DNA of 64,000 bases from Thereva unica (Eukaryota > Arthropoda > Insecta > Diptera > Therevidae), in the NCBI GenBank assembly GCA_949987705.1, contig OX465281.1, forward strand, positions 8,906,001 to 8,970,000. The letters run 5' to 3'. Below are positions 1 to 10,440 of the stretch, in pieces. The notes below the pieces were generated by a model. The model searched no databases, had not been told where the DNA came from, and was given only the letters and a program-made list of their open reading frames with translations. The position numbers were made by a program, and so were the translations under genes. Numbering within the stretch: position 1 is the first letter of the stretch; each line of letters opens with the position of its first letter.

Positions 1-844
1 CGATGAAACAGTTTCAAAGTGCACTTTCGCGTTGACTTTGGGATGTAAACGCGGCTTTATTCAAACTAATACATTTCTTAAGCTACTTTGATTGCTTCTT
101 TACAATGAGTGCATGAGCTTATACTGTAAGTGTACTGTGGTATATACGTATATCATTTCCTCCACGCCAAGAACTACTGATTAGAATGGTAACCTTGCCA
201 CAGGAGGCTTGCTTCTTTTTAAATGGGTTAGGGTTGGCTGCTCTGGGCTTGGCGTCTTCAGGATGGATTTTGGTTGTTCCAAATTCCTAGGAGTAATCTC
301 TGCAGCTAGTTTATGTTTGTTCTTCGTTCGAGCTGATTCCAAATGTCGTCTCCACAGCCCACATTCCGTGTGAACTTTGAACATGTTGGATTCGATCAGC
401 TTGATTTTAGTGGCTTTTCCCTAACGAAGACCTCCGCCCAAAATTCCTAGAGTAGACTGATTGTTGACTCTGAAAATTTTCGAGCCGCCTTCTCGGTGAT
501 AGGTGTCTTCTGGTTATGGTACTGCGCCAGAAGTTGTGATATAAAGCTGCGATGCTGTCGACCTTGCAGTAACTCTGTAGGAGACTTCCCATATTAGAGA
601 TTTGGCGTTACACGCTAGAAGGATAAATATCGAGATAGAGCTTCTTGGTTCTCTGGAGTTTCTTCGAAGATTTTCTTAAGTTGTGAATGTGCGAATAAAA
701 CGTTCGGCTTCTGCGTTGGATGCACGATAGAAAGAAGGGCGAGTATCCCCGAGTATTACACGTGTTCAGCATAAAAGAATTTTAGTACCGTGTAAAAAGT
801 CTTGATGGCTGTAAAATTTTTATCTAGATAAAAGTAGTCTAGGT
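1..844. other. unassigned left edge, no gene supported
   Basis: Two short minus-strand frames (181-384 and 407-592) occur here, but they show no motif I recognise and are separated by stops. The sequence could be the worn end of a retroelement. That is a guess from its setting among transposon relics; nothing in it proves so. Confidence 0.3.
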
Positions 845-985
845 AGTCTAGGGGTAAGGCGGCTGGCTACTATCCCAGAGGCCCTGGGTTCGAATCCCGG
901 CAGCACCAAGGTCCTTCGCTTTTCCCACTTTCCTCACCTACATAACTATCCTTCTTTCTTTTTCCTTCTTTACATTCCTGCCTCC
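845..985 (+). mobile_element. tRNA-derived SINE, copy 1
   Basis: A tRNA-like head carries a box A-like TAGTCTAGGGG near 846 and a perfect box B, GGTTCGAATCC, at 887-897. It is followed by a tRNA-unrelated body with CCTTCGCTTTTCCC and CTTTACATTCCTG. The same head and body recur on the minus strand at 51340-51796 and 57215-57394, which makes this a dispersed SINE and not a tRNA gene. Such elements are transcribed by RNA polymerase III and moved by LINE enzymes. The copy stops abruptly where the mariner relic begins, so one of the two is truncated at the junction. Confidence 0.8.
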
Positions 986-1800
986 AAAAGTTATCTGCAA
1001 ATTCGGTTTGTGGTAAGGACATCAGAGCCATCTTCGAGTTTTCTATGATCTCATCTCTGGTACTGAAACGAGTTCCGCGGTGCGGTTTCTCGAGTCGATC
1101 GAATAGGAAAAAGCCGCAGGGAACCAAATCAGGAGAATTCGGTAATTGTTGAATGGTATTCGATCCGATTTTAGCCAAATGATCACGGATAACGATGGCA
1201 TTGTGCAACGGTGCGTTATCGTAGTGCAAGATCCACAAGTTGTTTGCCCACAGATCTGGTATTTTTTGGCGAATTACTTCACGCAAACGTCTCATAACGC
1301 CCAAATAATACTCCTTGTTGACGGTCAGACCTTGTGGAAGGATTTTACGATACACAACACCCTTGTAATGAAAACTGTGAGAATCGCCTTCTTTTTAGAC
1401 TGAAAACGACGTGGTTTTTTTCGGTCACCTCTAATTCAGTGCACGGCAAATCATGTCTTTTGCGACGTCAACGCGATACCTTTTTTTAATGAAATTCAGG
1501 TCTTTCTGCACCAGCCTTGCAGCGACACGTCTGAGGCCCAAATCATTAACCAAAATGTCTTGAGCAGATCCAAAAGCAATATCCAACTCCTCTGCCATCT
1601 CTCTACTGGTCAATTTGCGGTCTATCATCATAGTTCACGGACTCACGGCCACTTCTGAAACGTTCGTGTCACTGATTAACGACTGTTTTCTTCAGGGCAT
1701 CGTTGCCGAAACACAAATCGAAAACATGCACAATCGCAATGTACTCAATACGGCGTCACTTTTACAAATGTCAAGGTATCAAGCTGAAACTTTCACAGAA
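986..1800 (-). pseudogene. mariner-type transposase relic
   Basis: Read on the minus strand, the N-terminal helix-turn-helix part lies at about 1431-1770. It contains FRSGRES and REMAEELDIAFGSAQDIL, followed by RRVAARLVQK. The catalytic C-terminal half at 986-1355 has HYDNAPLHNA and, 34-35 residues later, NSPDLVPCGFFLFDRLE. This is the D..DNAP..SPDL layout of the mariner D,D34D family. The two parts are in different frames, a stop interrupts the first, and no terminal inverted repeats are visible, so the gene is dead. It lies between a SINE and a LINE relic of opposite orientation. Confidence 0.85.
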
Positions 1801-1861
1801 TATCAATGACAGGTGTGATAACTTAAAAAAAAGAGAACTCAAATCGGGTGACTGAGGTAGT

Positions 1862-3280
1862 ATAATTCCCCTAACCTAATACGATGGATCTATACAGCGA
1901 TTGTCTGTCCAATACTCGTGAACGGGGTCTTAGTATGGTGGCCAACCTTGAACAAGTCCACGGTGCTGAACAAACTACAGTGCGGAGATATGCATAACAG
2001 GCGCACTTCGCTCCACACCTACAGATGCCCTAAACGTTATGTTATACCTCCCTCTGTTGAACCTTGTGTCAAGGGAAAATGCGACTAACGCAGTGTTTAG
2101 AATAAAAGAATCTGGATCTTGGACTGGAATTAGAGGAGGGTACTTTAAGGTGCTAGCCTCTGTCAATATTCCCACAGACGCCGATTTTCGCACATTCGAG
2201 GTCATCTTTAGAAAGAACTACCAGGTCCACATCCCGTCACGTCGTGAATGGAGTAATAGACCACATAGTATTCAAGATGCCATAAACTACTTCAATAGGC
2301 CAAACCTAAATGAAAAGTAACGCAGAAGTGAAGTAGACGTTACTTCCACTGGAATAGATGTAACTTCCACTTACTTCCACTTTGGTCATTCTCATACATT
2401 CATATGCAATGGTATCTAACTTCACTTCACCTCACTTCCCATTTAGAGGTTTGGCCTAATGGCTCTAAGTGGAAGGAGGACTCTTCTCGCCGGAACTTGA
2501 GATTGAAGTCTCCTTTCGACTACTCGATCACTTCAGTGTATACCAAGCGGAGGTTTTAGCCATACATGAGGCTGTTTTGCAAATCAACCAGCAAGTCGGC
2601 AGGAACCGAACTCTCTGCAACTTCTCAGATAGTCAGGCGGCTCTGAAGGCAAAGCTGCTCTAATAACTCCAGAATTATCTCTGAATGCCGCAGATCTCTT
2701 AACGAGATGGATCAGCAGTTCAGGACCCTCCTCATATGGGTCACCGAAATATAGAGGGAAACTGTAAAGCTGGAGAACTGGCTAGAAAAGGCACGACCGC
2801 CACTCTCTTTGCTAAAGAAAGGGTTGGTATGCCTTGGGCCACCTTTAAACTCCGATGCAAACACCACACAATGCAACAAGAACAAAAGCATTGAAGAGAT
2901 CTTAACAAATGCACCTTGGCCAAATTGACTTGACCATCGTACTATTTCAGGCGGATCACCTCACTGCTGAGCCGCCGAGCCTCGAAACCTACGATTTCTG
3001 AAGAAGCTGTAAGAATATAGACGAGGAGGATAATGTTAAACACCTTCTCTGTCACTGCCTAGCCCTAAGCCAAACGAAACTTACCACTTTTTGGTGAACC
3101 CTTCCTAAGCACGCTTGCGGAAATACCGAAGTTTGGGATCTCGCAAATAAGAATATTCATTATGTCCTCGAGGTGGTTTAGCGAAGAAACGACACTTTAA
3201 CATTGGGTTTAAAGTGTGATCAGGCCTAAGCGTTTGGGCTGTGCACCAGCAGCTCAGCCATATCTAACCTAACCTAGTAT
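1862..3280 (+). pseudogene. R1/I-group LINE relic: RT C-terminus plus RNase H
   Basis: Plus-strand frames from 1880 give the post-RT region (IYTAIVCPILVNG, VWWPTL, then LLNLVSRENATNAVFRIKES in the frame from 2039). After an insertion come RNase H pieces: VYQAEVLAIHEAV and FSDSQAALKA near 2550-2650, and GNCKAGELARKG near 2760. The usual GN.KAD motif reads KAG here, so an RNase H active-site aspartate is lost. A cysteine-rich tail and a CCTAACCTAACC-containing 3' end follow (to about 3276). Several frameshifts and stops make it inactive. The same family recurs on the minus strand at 32485-33182; both share GMPWATFKLRCK and the same 3'-terminal SSRWFSEETT. A MITE at 2298-2456 splits it. Confidence 0.8.
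2298..2456. mobile_element. 159-bp MITE with TA duplication
   Basis: The ends form an inverted repeat, GGCCAAACCT at the left and AGGTTTGGCC at the right, extending inward with AAGT/ACTTC-rich arms. TA flanks both sides (2296-2297, 2457-2458). The insertion splits the RNase H region of the surrounding LINE relic: the frame reads INYF before it and GSKWKEG after it, which together resemble the usual YTDGSK start of RNase H. The TA target suggests a Tc1/mariner-type or similar helper, but no helper gene is seen. Confidence 0.75.
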
Positions 3281-3958
3281 AATTAGTTTCACTGTACATT
3301 ATTTTCACGGCATATTAATCAACTGGCTGGGACCCGTTAAGCCTCGCTGCATCCATGACCCAATAGCAGCCAATAAAAACAATTGTTTTGGTATTTTTCG
3401 AGATATGAATTTTACACAGACGAAGTGCCTCAATGAACGGGTACATATAAAATTAATGCAAATCTACAAAATGTAACTATTCATAATCTCTAACCAAATA
3501 AACAATTATTATTTCTGTAAAATTTAGAGGCATTAGATTCAATATGCTTTTATATTAAGTTTGACCAGTCGAATACAATAAACAATGTAGTATACTCAAT
3601 ATACCGTTAGAACCATGGCGCACGTCTCAAGATCCGGTACGCGTCGCTGTATCCAACAGCCAATAGTAGCCAATAAAAACCATCCATTGACTTGGTATTC
3701 TTCGAGATATGAATTTTACACAGATAAAATGCTTCAAAGAACGGGTACATGGGTCTTGAAAAGGCCGCCGTGGATCTAACGGTATATTGAGTATACTATA
3801 TTGCTTATTGTATTCTACTTGTCATACCCTTTCCTTTGATACCCATGTCGTTTAGATTGGGAAAAAAGTGGTAATCCGCCCTCTTGAGACGGCCGCCATG
3901 GATCTAACGTATATTGAGTATACTATATTGTTTATTGTATTTCAGTTTAGTTTCAATA
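3281..3958. repeat. interleaved direct and inverted repeats (TTGATACCCATG family)
   Basis: A block of about 115 bp (AGCCAATAAAAAC, then TCGAGATATGAATTTTACAC) occurs twice in the same orientation, at about 3345-3460 and 3640-3755. A second block containing TATACTCAATATACCGTTAG occurs inverted at about 3568-3632 and 3760-3826, and again at about 3876-3945 in the orientation of the second copy. The motif TTGATACCCATGTCG at about 3836 recurs near 61586 and 62126, each time followed by a GGCCGCCAT-type sequence. No coding sequence is visible. I read this as a composite of a dispersed non-autonomous repeat. Confidence 0.65.
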
Positions 3959-4081
3959 GCGTCATGTCCTACCTATTGTTTGACAGCTGCGTAAATTTGA
4001 AATGTTCATTAAATGGAATGATTCAATTTAATGACAATTTTACATTTACGAAGCTGTCAAACAATAGGTAGGCCATGAAGC
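3959..4081. mobile_element. 123-bp foldback MITE
   Basis: Arms of about 38 bp form a near-perfect hairpin. The left arm contains CCTACCTATTGTTTGACAGC and the right arm its reverse complement, around a loop of about 45 bp. TA flanks the element (3957-3958 and 4082-4083). No coding capacity. The compact hairpin with a TA duplication is typical of Tc1/mariner-derived MITEs. Confidence 0.75.
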
Positions 4082-4385
4082 TATACTAACTAAAATTAAG
4101 TGAAAATTCCTAAAGTTACCAATTTTTTTTAGATTTTTTAGCTATTTCTTTTAGTTAAAGGTATAAAAAATAGCCTCTGCGACGTATTATCAGACCTAGC
4201 AAATATACACAAAAAATTTCATAAAAATCGGTCCAACCGTTTCGGAGGAGTTTGGTAACAAACACTGTGACACGAGATTTTTATAGATATATGTAGATAT
4301 TTTTTATTTAGTTAATCGATTATTATCATAAAAAGTAATCAGTTAAAAAGACAATCGTGTAAGAAATTACGAAGGCTCATCAATA
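4082..4385. other. spacer and 5' flank of receptor 1
   Basis: The stretch at 4190-4290 (AAATCGGTCCAACCGTTTCGG, then GTAACAAACACTGTGACACG) has the look of a common dispersed insect repeat. From about 4310 the sequence (ATCGATTATTATCATAAAAA, then AAAAAGACAATCGTGTAA) is shared with the 5' flanks of the other three receptor genes and is part of the duplicated unit. No TATA box stands out. Confidence 0.6.
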
Positions 4386-4481
4386 ATGGAAATTATCATA
4401 ATCTATGCAGAGCCTCACACCGAAGAAATCTTACTTTTCATTTCATTGAAACACGAACTACCAATATGTGCTTTTCGTTAG
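4386..4481 (+). promoter_or_regulatory. upstream ORF overlapping receptor 1 start
   Basis: A 31-codon frame starts with ATG 80 bp before the receptor ATG and ends at TAG 4479-4481, inside the receptor coding region in another frame. It encodes a peptide ending LFISLKHELPICAFR. All four paralogs keep the counterpart, and length differences ahead of the receptor ATG are multiples of three. If transcribed, it would force leaky scanning or reinitiation at the receptor start. Its presence is seen; its function is inference. Confidence 0.45.
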
Positions 4482-6220
4482 TCATGTTTATTTTGTCATT
4501 ATTTGTTTCAATACGAAATTCGTATTCAATAAATGTTAATCAATTGATTGAATTAACTGAAGAGCTTTGCGATTTGTACAAGTTTGAGCATTTGGTGATA
4601 TTTTCAACCAATGAAACAAGTGATGACAGTAGTTCAGATGCCGAAATGTTCGCTCGTGAATTTCAGCGAAAACTAATTGTATCTACTATTTGGGTGAATT
4701 TAGTAATGGTCGAGGAGCAAATTAAGTTATTTCATAAAAATGTTTTATCAATTGTGTTTCTGGGTGAACACAGTGATAACTTGAAGATGATGAGAAGTGA
4801 AACTTTAGATTTTGGTCTAAGAGCATCAAAAATAATTATTGCTTTAAGTTCTAAGAAAGTGGAGTTTGTTAAACTAAAACTGGTTTTTCAGTGGTGCTGG
4901 ACAGAGAATATAATAAACGTTATTGCACTTATCGAAGAAAATGACAGAAATCGCATTTTCGGGTATAATCCATTCCTAAATATTTCTGGTGAAGAAAAGT
5001 CATCGACCGATGTGACCAAATTATTTGTTGGTAGGGTAAGAAATTATCATGGAGCCGAAATTCGTACAAATTTCAAATCAAGTAGCGAATTTATTATGGA
5101 TTATGTTAACACCAGAGGCGAGGCGGATATTACTGGAACTGGATATGAAATCTTGAAACAATTTTCAAAAGTTTTTAATGCTACATTGACTGTACTTGAC
5201 AAAAACACTTCCTTATTGTATGATAAGAAGGATCCGGATTTACTTAATGAGGATATAGTTGATATTTTAGTGACAGGGTTCTACTTAGAAGAGAACCTTA
5301 TGGACTACATGTCTTATCCGTTTTTAACGCACAAGCTATGCCTATACACTCCAGCAAGTATCCCGATACCAGCATCGCTGTACATTTTGTTACCTTTCGA
5401 TCACCTGGTTTGGTACACCTTAATATGTTTTGTATTATTGACGACCTTAGCAGGATATGTGACTGCCCTTGCACGAAAAGAAAAACACAGTTTTGGAAAG
5501 TTCTTCCTTGAAATTATTCTGCGAATACTTTACTTACCTTATTCAGAACTAAACAATACGAAATGGATTATTTTCTATTCCCTCGTTCTTCTTCTGGGAT
5601 TTATAGTGTCCAACATCTATTTGGCCAGAATGGTAAGCCTTTTCGCTCGCACAGTATTTCTACATACAATTGACACCATAGACGAACTGGAAAAAACTGA
5701 AGTTAAAGTCGCAGTAAGAGAAGAAAACCTAATTACTCTAGCAAACGCAGTTAATCTGTCAACAGATCTATTCGTTGGCCTTGAATTCGAGGAGATACTT
5801 GAAAGTCAGAGAAAATTCAATATTTCATATTTACAAATTGCAGCTTCAGGAGCGGTAGACAAGAGTCGATATAGTGATCTGACACCTCATTTTAAGGAAT
5901 TGGATATCTGCTCTGGATTATTTCATAATTGTTTTCTGTTTCAAGGTAGTTGGATTTTTCGTGAAAATTTTGATGAATATTTACTTTTTACTCATGCTTT
6001 CGGATTGTTGAATCATTGGAACGAAGCATCACTTGATTTATATCGTCGACAAATAAAACTTATTTACTATTTCCCAGATGTTGGAGCAAAAGTTTTTGAA
6101 ATTGAACATTTTGAATTAATATTGAAGATGTATGTTTGTGGAATTGTTGTAAGTTTGCTTTGTTTTATAATTGAATTTGTTCTCAATTTTTTAAATAGTA
6201 GAAGGATGAAGATCAATTAA
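4466..6220 (+). CDS. divergent ionotropic receptor 1 (IR family)
   Basis: This intronless gene encodes 584 residues of the insect ionotropic receptor family, variant glutamate-receptor-like ligand-gated cation channels of chemosensory neurons. Residues 1-22 form a hydrophobic signal peptide. A divergent N-terminal region is followed by the first ligand-binding lobe (ITGTGYEILKQFSK, about 225-300). M1 is at about 314-336, a pore-side segment ends FGKFFLEIILRILYLPYS, M2 is at about 367-390 (WIIFYSLVLLLGFIVSNIYL), the second ligand-binding lobe is at about 395-550 and M3 at about 555-578. Length and layout fit divergent IRs. It is the first of four tandem paralogs. The chosen ATG matches the aligned starts of the others and opens the signal peptide. 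The ligand cannot be inferred. Confidence 0.92.
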   Translation: MCFSLVMFILSLFVSIRNSYSINVNQLIELTEELCDLYKFEHLVIFSTNETSDDSSSDAEMFAREFQRKLIVSTIWVNLVMVEEQIKLFHKNVLSIVFLGEHSDNLKMMRSETLDFGLRASKIIIALSSKKVEFVKLKLVFQWCWTENIINVIALIEENDRNRIFGYNPFLNISGEEKSSTDVTKLFVGRVRNYHGAEIRTNFKSSSEFIMDYVNTRGEADITGTGYEILKQFSKVFNATLTVLDKNTSLLYDKKDPDLLNEDIVDILVTGFYLEENLMDYMSYPFLTHKLCLYTPASIPIPASLYILLPFDHLVWYTLICFVLLTTLAGYVTALARKEKHSFGKFFLEIILRILYLPYSELNNTKWIIFYSLVLLLGFIVSNIYLARMVSLFARTVFLHTIDTIDELEKTEVKVAVREENLITLANAVNLSTDLFVGLEFEEILESQRKFNISYLQIAASGAVDKSRYSDLTPHFKELDICSGLFHNCFLFQGSWIFRENFDEYLLFTHAFGLLNHWNEASLDLYRRQIKLIYYFPDVGAKVFEIEHFELILKMYVCGIVVSLLCFIIEFVLNFLNSRRMKIN

Positions 6221-7307
6221 ATATTTAATTGAAAAGTTCAGTTTTTTATTCGATTTAAATACAAATAAGATTTTGTTTCACGATCTTTGCTTCAGGTAAT
6301 TTATGGCTGCTTTTAAGAACTAGAACTAGCTCCATTGGAAAGCCTCTCTTCAATCTCAACCTCATCTTCTAGAATGTTGTAGTAAGCTGTGGTAGGAGAG
6401 TCAATGAAGAGGTGTCGAGTTTGCATAGAACAAAAGGAACAACAAGGTAGAGGAGGTCTCTCGAAAATGTAACTTTTAACGGCGAGGAGAGCTTTAGTCT
6501 TGTCTGCAGTACCCTTAGCGGCCTGGGGAGATTATACCCCGGGGTGTTGCGATTTCTTTCTAGTTCTGCTGCTGTTACATTTCAGTTGATTTTTGTGGTC
6601 CATTGTTTGTCGCACTCTCTTCCGTACCGATGTAAAGTCAGGTGTTCGTACTTCTGTGAGGGGTTGTCTATGTGCTTTTTTGCTTCCCTGTCTGTGTATT
6701 CATTCCCACTTATGCCCATGTGTGCGGAGGACCAAATTAGCCGTATGTCCTTGTTACTTACTATCTGTCGTATTTTGACCTATTTTTCAAGTTCCTGATA
6801 GAGTGTAGTGCGGAGAGCGAGTCAGTTATGACTCGGGATGTTGTATACAAGACTAACTTTCTGCGTATAGGCAAACTTTGAATATGGTCCAACCTGGCAT
6901 TATTCCTATACTCAAGACATTTCCCTTTCCAGTTACTACCTGTATAGTATTGTTTCTGTCCTCCTTGTTCTTCTATTAGCCTGCTGAGATGCTGTATCAC
7001 TATAATTGCTGTTCTTTGTAATTTGTGTGTATGTTCGACATTTCTTAAATAATGTTAGACTTATCTGACATAATGATGACACCCTGGAAGAGTCACAGAA
7101 TGCCATATCAACCTTAAAGACAACAAATCTCAACATCCCACTAAAGTTGGGAGGAGTGCGACTTGCAAGTATTTTTTCTCGTTTATTATTTTATTTAAAT
7201 GTTTATTTTTGGTGGTCCTTGCATTTTAAGATGTGCTTCTTTATTGTTTTTTGCCATATCCGTTGTGCCTTTTGTCAACATACCTTGATTCGCGAATTTG
7301 AGTAACA
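6221..7307 (-). pseudogene. LINE RNase H relic and spacer
   Basis: The first 70 bp or so continue the 3' flank shared among receptor copies (TTTTTTATTCGAT). From about 6340 to 7000 the minus strand encodes a broken RNase H domain. It reads VITDSLSALHSIRN (first catalytic aspartate region) at about 6790-6835 and IWSSAHMGISGNEYTDREAKK at about 6690-6750, with stops further on. This belongs to a RNase H-bearing LINE different from the one at 1862-3280. The segment 7001-7307 shows no gene. It precedes the intact LINE and may include its 5' untranslated region, but I see no LINE ORF1 in it. Confidence 0.65.
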
Positions 7308-10118
7308 GTGATGCATTTGCATTCCAGCTGCAATAACAAGGTAGGAACATTACTTAGAATTTTCAGTTCTAGGTATAGTGGCTTTAAAATCTGCTCCTTC
7401 AATGCCCGTAGCCTGAAGAACAAAATTGATGAATTTGGAGAAATGTTTCTCAATGTAGGAGTTCATGCATTGCTTGTATGCGAAACTTGGTTGAATGATT
7501 CAGTCCCATCCTCTTTTATATCTCTTGATGGCTACCGAGTGTTTCGCAACGATCGACGGGATCGTATTGGCGGAGGGGTCGCTATATATATAAAAGATTT
7601 CCTAAACGCTAAAATTGTTTGTCATTCCAAGAATTCTCTGATTGAATTTTTGGGCGTTGAAGTGTCCTGCAACTCTGATAAAATTCTCCTTATTGCTGTC
7701 TATTGCCCACCAGGCATGTTTAATACGGAAAATTTCCATGAGCTGGAACAAGCGGTAGAAAGCACTTCACGGAGATATACTAATATCTTAGTTGGTGGTG
7801 ATTTCAATGTGAACCTTTTAAGGTCGTGTTGCCAGCAGCAGCAATTTCTTTATTCTATTCACCGTCTCGGATTAATTACAATCAATGCCCTGCCAACCTA
7901 CTTTAAAACTACACATCCATCACAACTTGATTTACTTCTCACCAGTGACACTCGCCTAATCGTCTTCCAGAACCAAATTACTGCTCCAAGTTTCCTAGAC
8001 CATGACATATTATACGTCTGTTGTAATCTTCCAGTTATATCTCAACCTGCTAAAACAATTACTTATCGTGACTTTACCAACACCGATCGTCGTAGCTTAG
8101 TTGAATGTTGTGAGCGTTTACCATGGGAAAACATGTTCACGTTAACTGATGTTGATGATAAAACCAAGTTTTTAGAGGAGCTTATTAAGCCCTTGTTTGA
8201 TGAGTTTGTTCCTACTCGAACAAAAACCATTACAGAAAAATCCAAGCCTTGGTTCAATTCTGAAATTAACTCCCTGATTATTGAGCGGGAATATCTTTAT
8301 CGACGATTTGTAAAAATAAAAACTGAAAGCGCTAAAAACTCCTATAAACGCCTTCGCAATATCACAACGGCTAAAATTAAAGAAGCCAAGAGAAACTTTT
8401 ACGCACACCGACTCAATCCATCTTTGCCACCGAACAAACTATGGAAGAACTTAAGTAAACTAGGGGTTAAATCAACAAATGAGCCTTTCTCTTGTGACTT
8501 TGATGCCGAAAGTCTAAATTCGCACTTTACTTCGAGTAATTCTACCCGTACTACTCATATTCCTCTGTCGTCACCTAGTGGATTTAGTTTCCGTTGCGTA
8601 AATCACTCTGAAGTTCTATGTGCCTTTAATCACATTCAATCTAATGCTATAGGTAGTGACAACATATCGCCAAAATTTCTTAAATTATTGTTACCTTGCC
8701 TTTTACCTGTTATAACTCATTTGATGAATTCATGCCTCACTAGCTCCAAATTTCCCAGTTCTTGGAAACATGCCCTTGTACTGCCTGTTGCTAAATGTTC
8801 TTCCCCTGTGCGCCCTGCTGACTTCCGTCCTATTAGTATCTTGCCGTTTTTAGCAAAAGTTCTTGAGAAACTGATTGCCTTGCAAATTATTGAGCACTGT
8901 GAACGTTATCAGCTTATTAATCCCTGCCAATCGGGATTTCGAAAATCCCATAGCTGTGATACTGCACTTCTTAAAATTACAACCGACATCAGGAATTATC
9001 TAAATGGGAACCAAGTCTGCTATCTTACACTGCTTGACTTTTCCAAGGCTTTTGATAATGTTGACCACTCTCTACTCCTTGGAAAACTCCATACACAGTT
9101 TAGTTTCTCCTCATCTGCTCTCAAGCTTATGCATAGTTTCTTGAGTGACCGTTCGCAACAGGTAATGTTGCATAATCGTGCTTCAACCTCAACAATCCTT
9201 TACTGTGGTGTTCCGCAAGGTTCAATTCTCGGTCCTCTTTTATTCAGTATTTTCATTAATGACCTTCCTGCAGTAGTATACAACTCCAAAATCCACATGT
9301 ACGCCGATGATGTACAGCTGTATCTCTCTATGCCTAGGGATCAATTGTTGTCAGGAGTGCGGAAACTTTCTGAGGACTTACAAAATGTTTTTCACTGGGC
9401 TTCGATCAATCGCCTTACACTTAATCCAGACAAGTCACAATATCTAGTTTTTGCTCACTCTGTAAACTCCAGTGTTGTTTTTCCCAAAATAATATTAAAT
9501 GGCAATCCTATTCAACGTGTCGCTCGTGCTAAAAATCTTGGAGTAATCCTGAGCCACGATATGACTTGCTGTGGCCACATTCGTTATATAGTGAATAAAA
9601 CTTATTGTCTTATCAGGAAACTCCGTCTGTATGGAAACTTGATGACTTGTGCCCTTCGTTTGCGCTTGGTAAAAGCGCTACTCTTGCCTCATCTAATGCA
9701 TGGCTACTTAGTCTTTCCCTCGTTGGATGCTTCTTGTGCTCGGATAATTGAAGTGGCATACAATGATTGCATACGCTTTATTTATAATCTACGTCGGTAT
9801 GACCACATTACGCCTTTCGTGAACAATGTCTTGGGGTGTTCTTTAAAAACGTATAAAGACTTGAGGTTGCTGAGATTCTTTCATGACATACTTAGAAGGC
9901 GAAAACCTTCCTACCTCTCTGAATTCATCCAGCTCTCGCAATCCCGTAGAAATAACAATGTAATCATTCCACGGTTTCGTTCTTTGTTAGGCCAACGTTC
10001 GTACTTTGTTTATGCAGCTCAGCTTTGGAATTCTCTCCCATATAGTCTGCAATTTATCGAATCAAGCAGTGTTTTCAAAAGGCGTCTCTCTGAATACCTC
10101 ACGGGCAGTACCTCTTAG
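7308..10118 (+). CDS. non-LTR retrotransposon ORF2 (endonuclease-RT), intact
   Basis: An uninterrupted 936-codon ORF encodes the retrotransposition enzyme of a CR1/Jockey-group LINE. The N-terminal APE-like endonuclease has N32 (FNARSLKNK), E59 (CETWLN), D165 (GGDFNVN) and D231-H232; the residue before D231 is leucine where serine is usual. The reverse transcriptase follows, with FRPISILPFLAKVLEKL, the aspartate at 577 (DFSKAFDNVDH), GVPQGSILGPLLF, and YADD at 665-668. The C-terminus ends with LWNSLPYSL and FKRRLSEYL and has no RNase H, as in the CR1-like group. No ORF1 precedes it, so the copy is probably 5'-truncated. A (AAT)n tail ends it at about 10440. The absence of stops implies recent insertion. 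Confidence 0.93.
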   Translation: MMHLHSSCNNKVGTLLRIFSSRYSGFKICSFNARSLKNKIDEFGEMFLNVGVHALLVCETWLNDSVPSSFISLDGYRVFRNDRRDRIGGGVAIYIKDFLNAKIVCHSKNSLIEFLGVEVSCNSDKILLIAVYCPPGMFNTENFHELEQAVESTSRRYTNILVGGDFNVNLLRSCCQQQQFLYSIHRLGLITINALPTYFKTTHPSQLDLLLTSDTRLIVFQNQITAPSFLDHDILYVCCNLPVISQPAKTITYRDFTNTDRRSLVECCERLPWENMFTLTDVDDKTKFLEELIKPLFDEFVPTRTKTITEKSKPWFNSEINSLIIEREYLYRRFVKIKTESAKNSYKRLRNITTAKIKEAKRNFYAHRLNPSLPPNKLWKNLSKLGVKSTNEPFSCDFDAESLNSHFTSSNSTRTTHIPLSSPSGFSFRCVNHSEVLCAFNHIQSNAIGSDNISPKFLKLLLPCLLPVITHLMNSCLTSSKFPSSWKHALVLPVAKCSSPVRPADFRPISILPFLAKVLEKLIALQIIEHCERYQLINPCQSGFRKSHSCDTALLKITTDIRNYLNGNQVCYLTLLDFSKAFDNVDHSLLLGKLHTQFSFSSSALKLMHSFLSDRSQQVMLHNRASTSTILYCGVPQGSILGPLLFSIFINDLPAVVYNSKIHMYADDVQLYLSMPRDQLLSGVRKLSEDLQNVFHWASINRLTLNPDKSQYLVFAHSVNSSVVFPKIILNGNPIQRVARAKNLGVILSHDMTCCGHIRYIVNKTYCLIRKLRLYGNLMTCALRLRLVKALLLPHLMHGYLVFPSLDASCARIIEVAYNDCIRFIYNLRRYDHITPFVNNVLGCSLKTYKDLRLLRFFHDILRRRKPSYLSEFIQLSQSRRNNNVIIPRFRSLLGQRSYFVYAAQLWNSLPYSLQFIESSSVFKRRLSEYLTGSTS

Positions 10119-10440
10119 ATTGTGGATACCACCTCAATTTGCTTGCACTCATATAATAACTCTCTTGTCATTCTCCTCTCAAAATTCAAAATTCAAACTT
10201 AATTTTTTTTTTCGTTTGTTATTTATTTTTTTTTTTTTCTCTTCTTCTTATTTAGTATCTTATTTTATAATTCATTCATGTTATAAGACATTTTTTATTG
10301 TTTATTTATTTACTCTAATTTTACTTCTTTATTTTAAGTATGTTTTGTTTGTTATACCACTTTTTTGTTGTACTAATTTAAGATTTATTCTTGTGTACAA
10401 TGATTGGCCAATAAATAATAATAATAATAATAATAATAAA
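10119..10440 (+). mobile_element. LINE 3' UTR and (AAT)n tail
   Basis: A T-rich 3' untranslated region (10200-10380) leads to a microsatellite of about eight AAT units at 10416-10440, the kind of short-repeat 3' end seen in I/CR1-type LINEs in place of poly(A). I could not find a matching target duplication at the 5' side. Confidence 0.8.

Noticed and set aside
845..910. tRNA gene on the plus strand
   Set aside because: Same SINE family; the stems pair worse than in copy 2.
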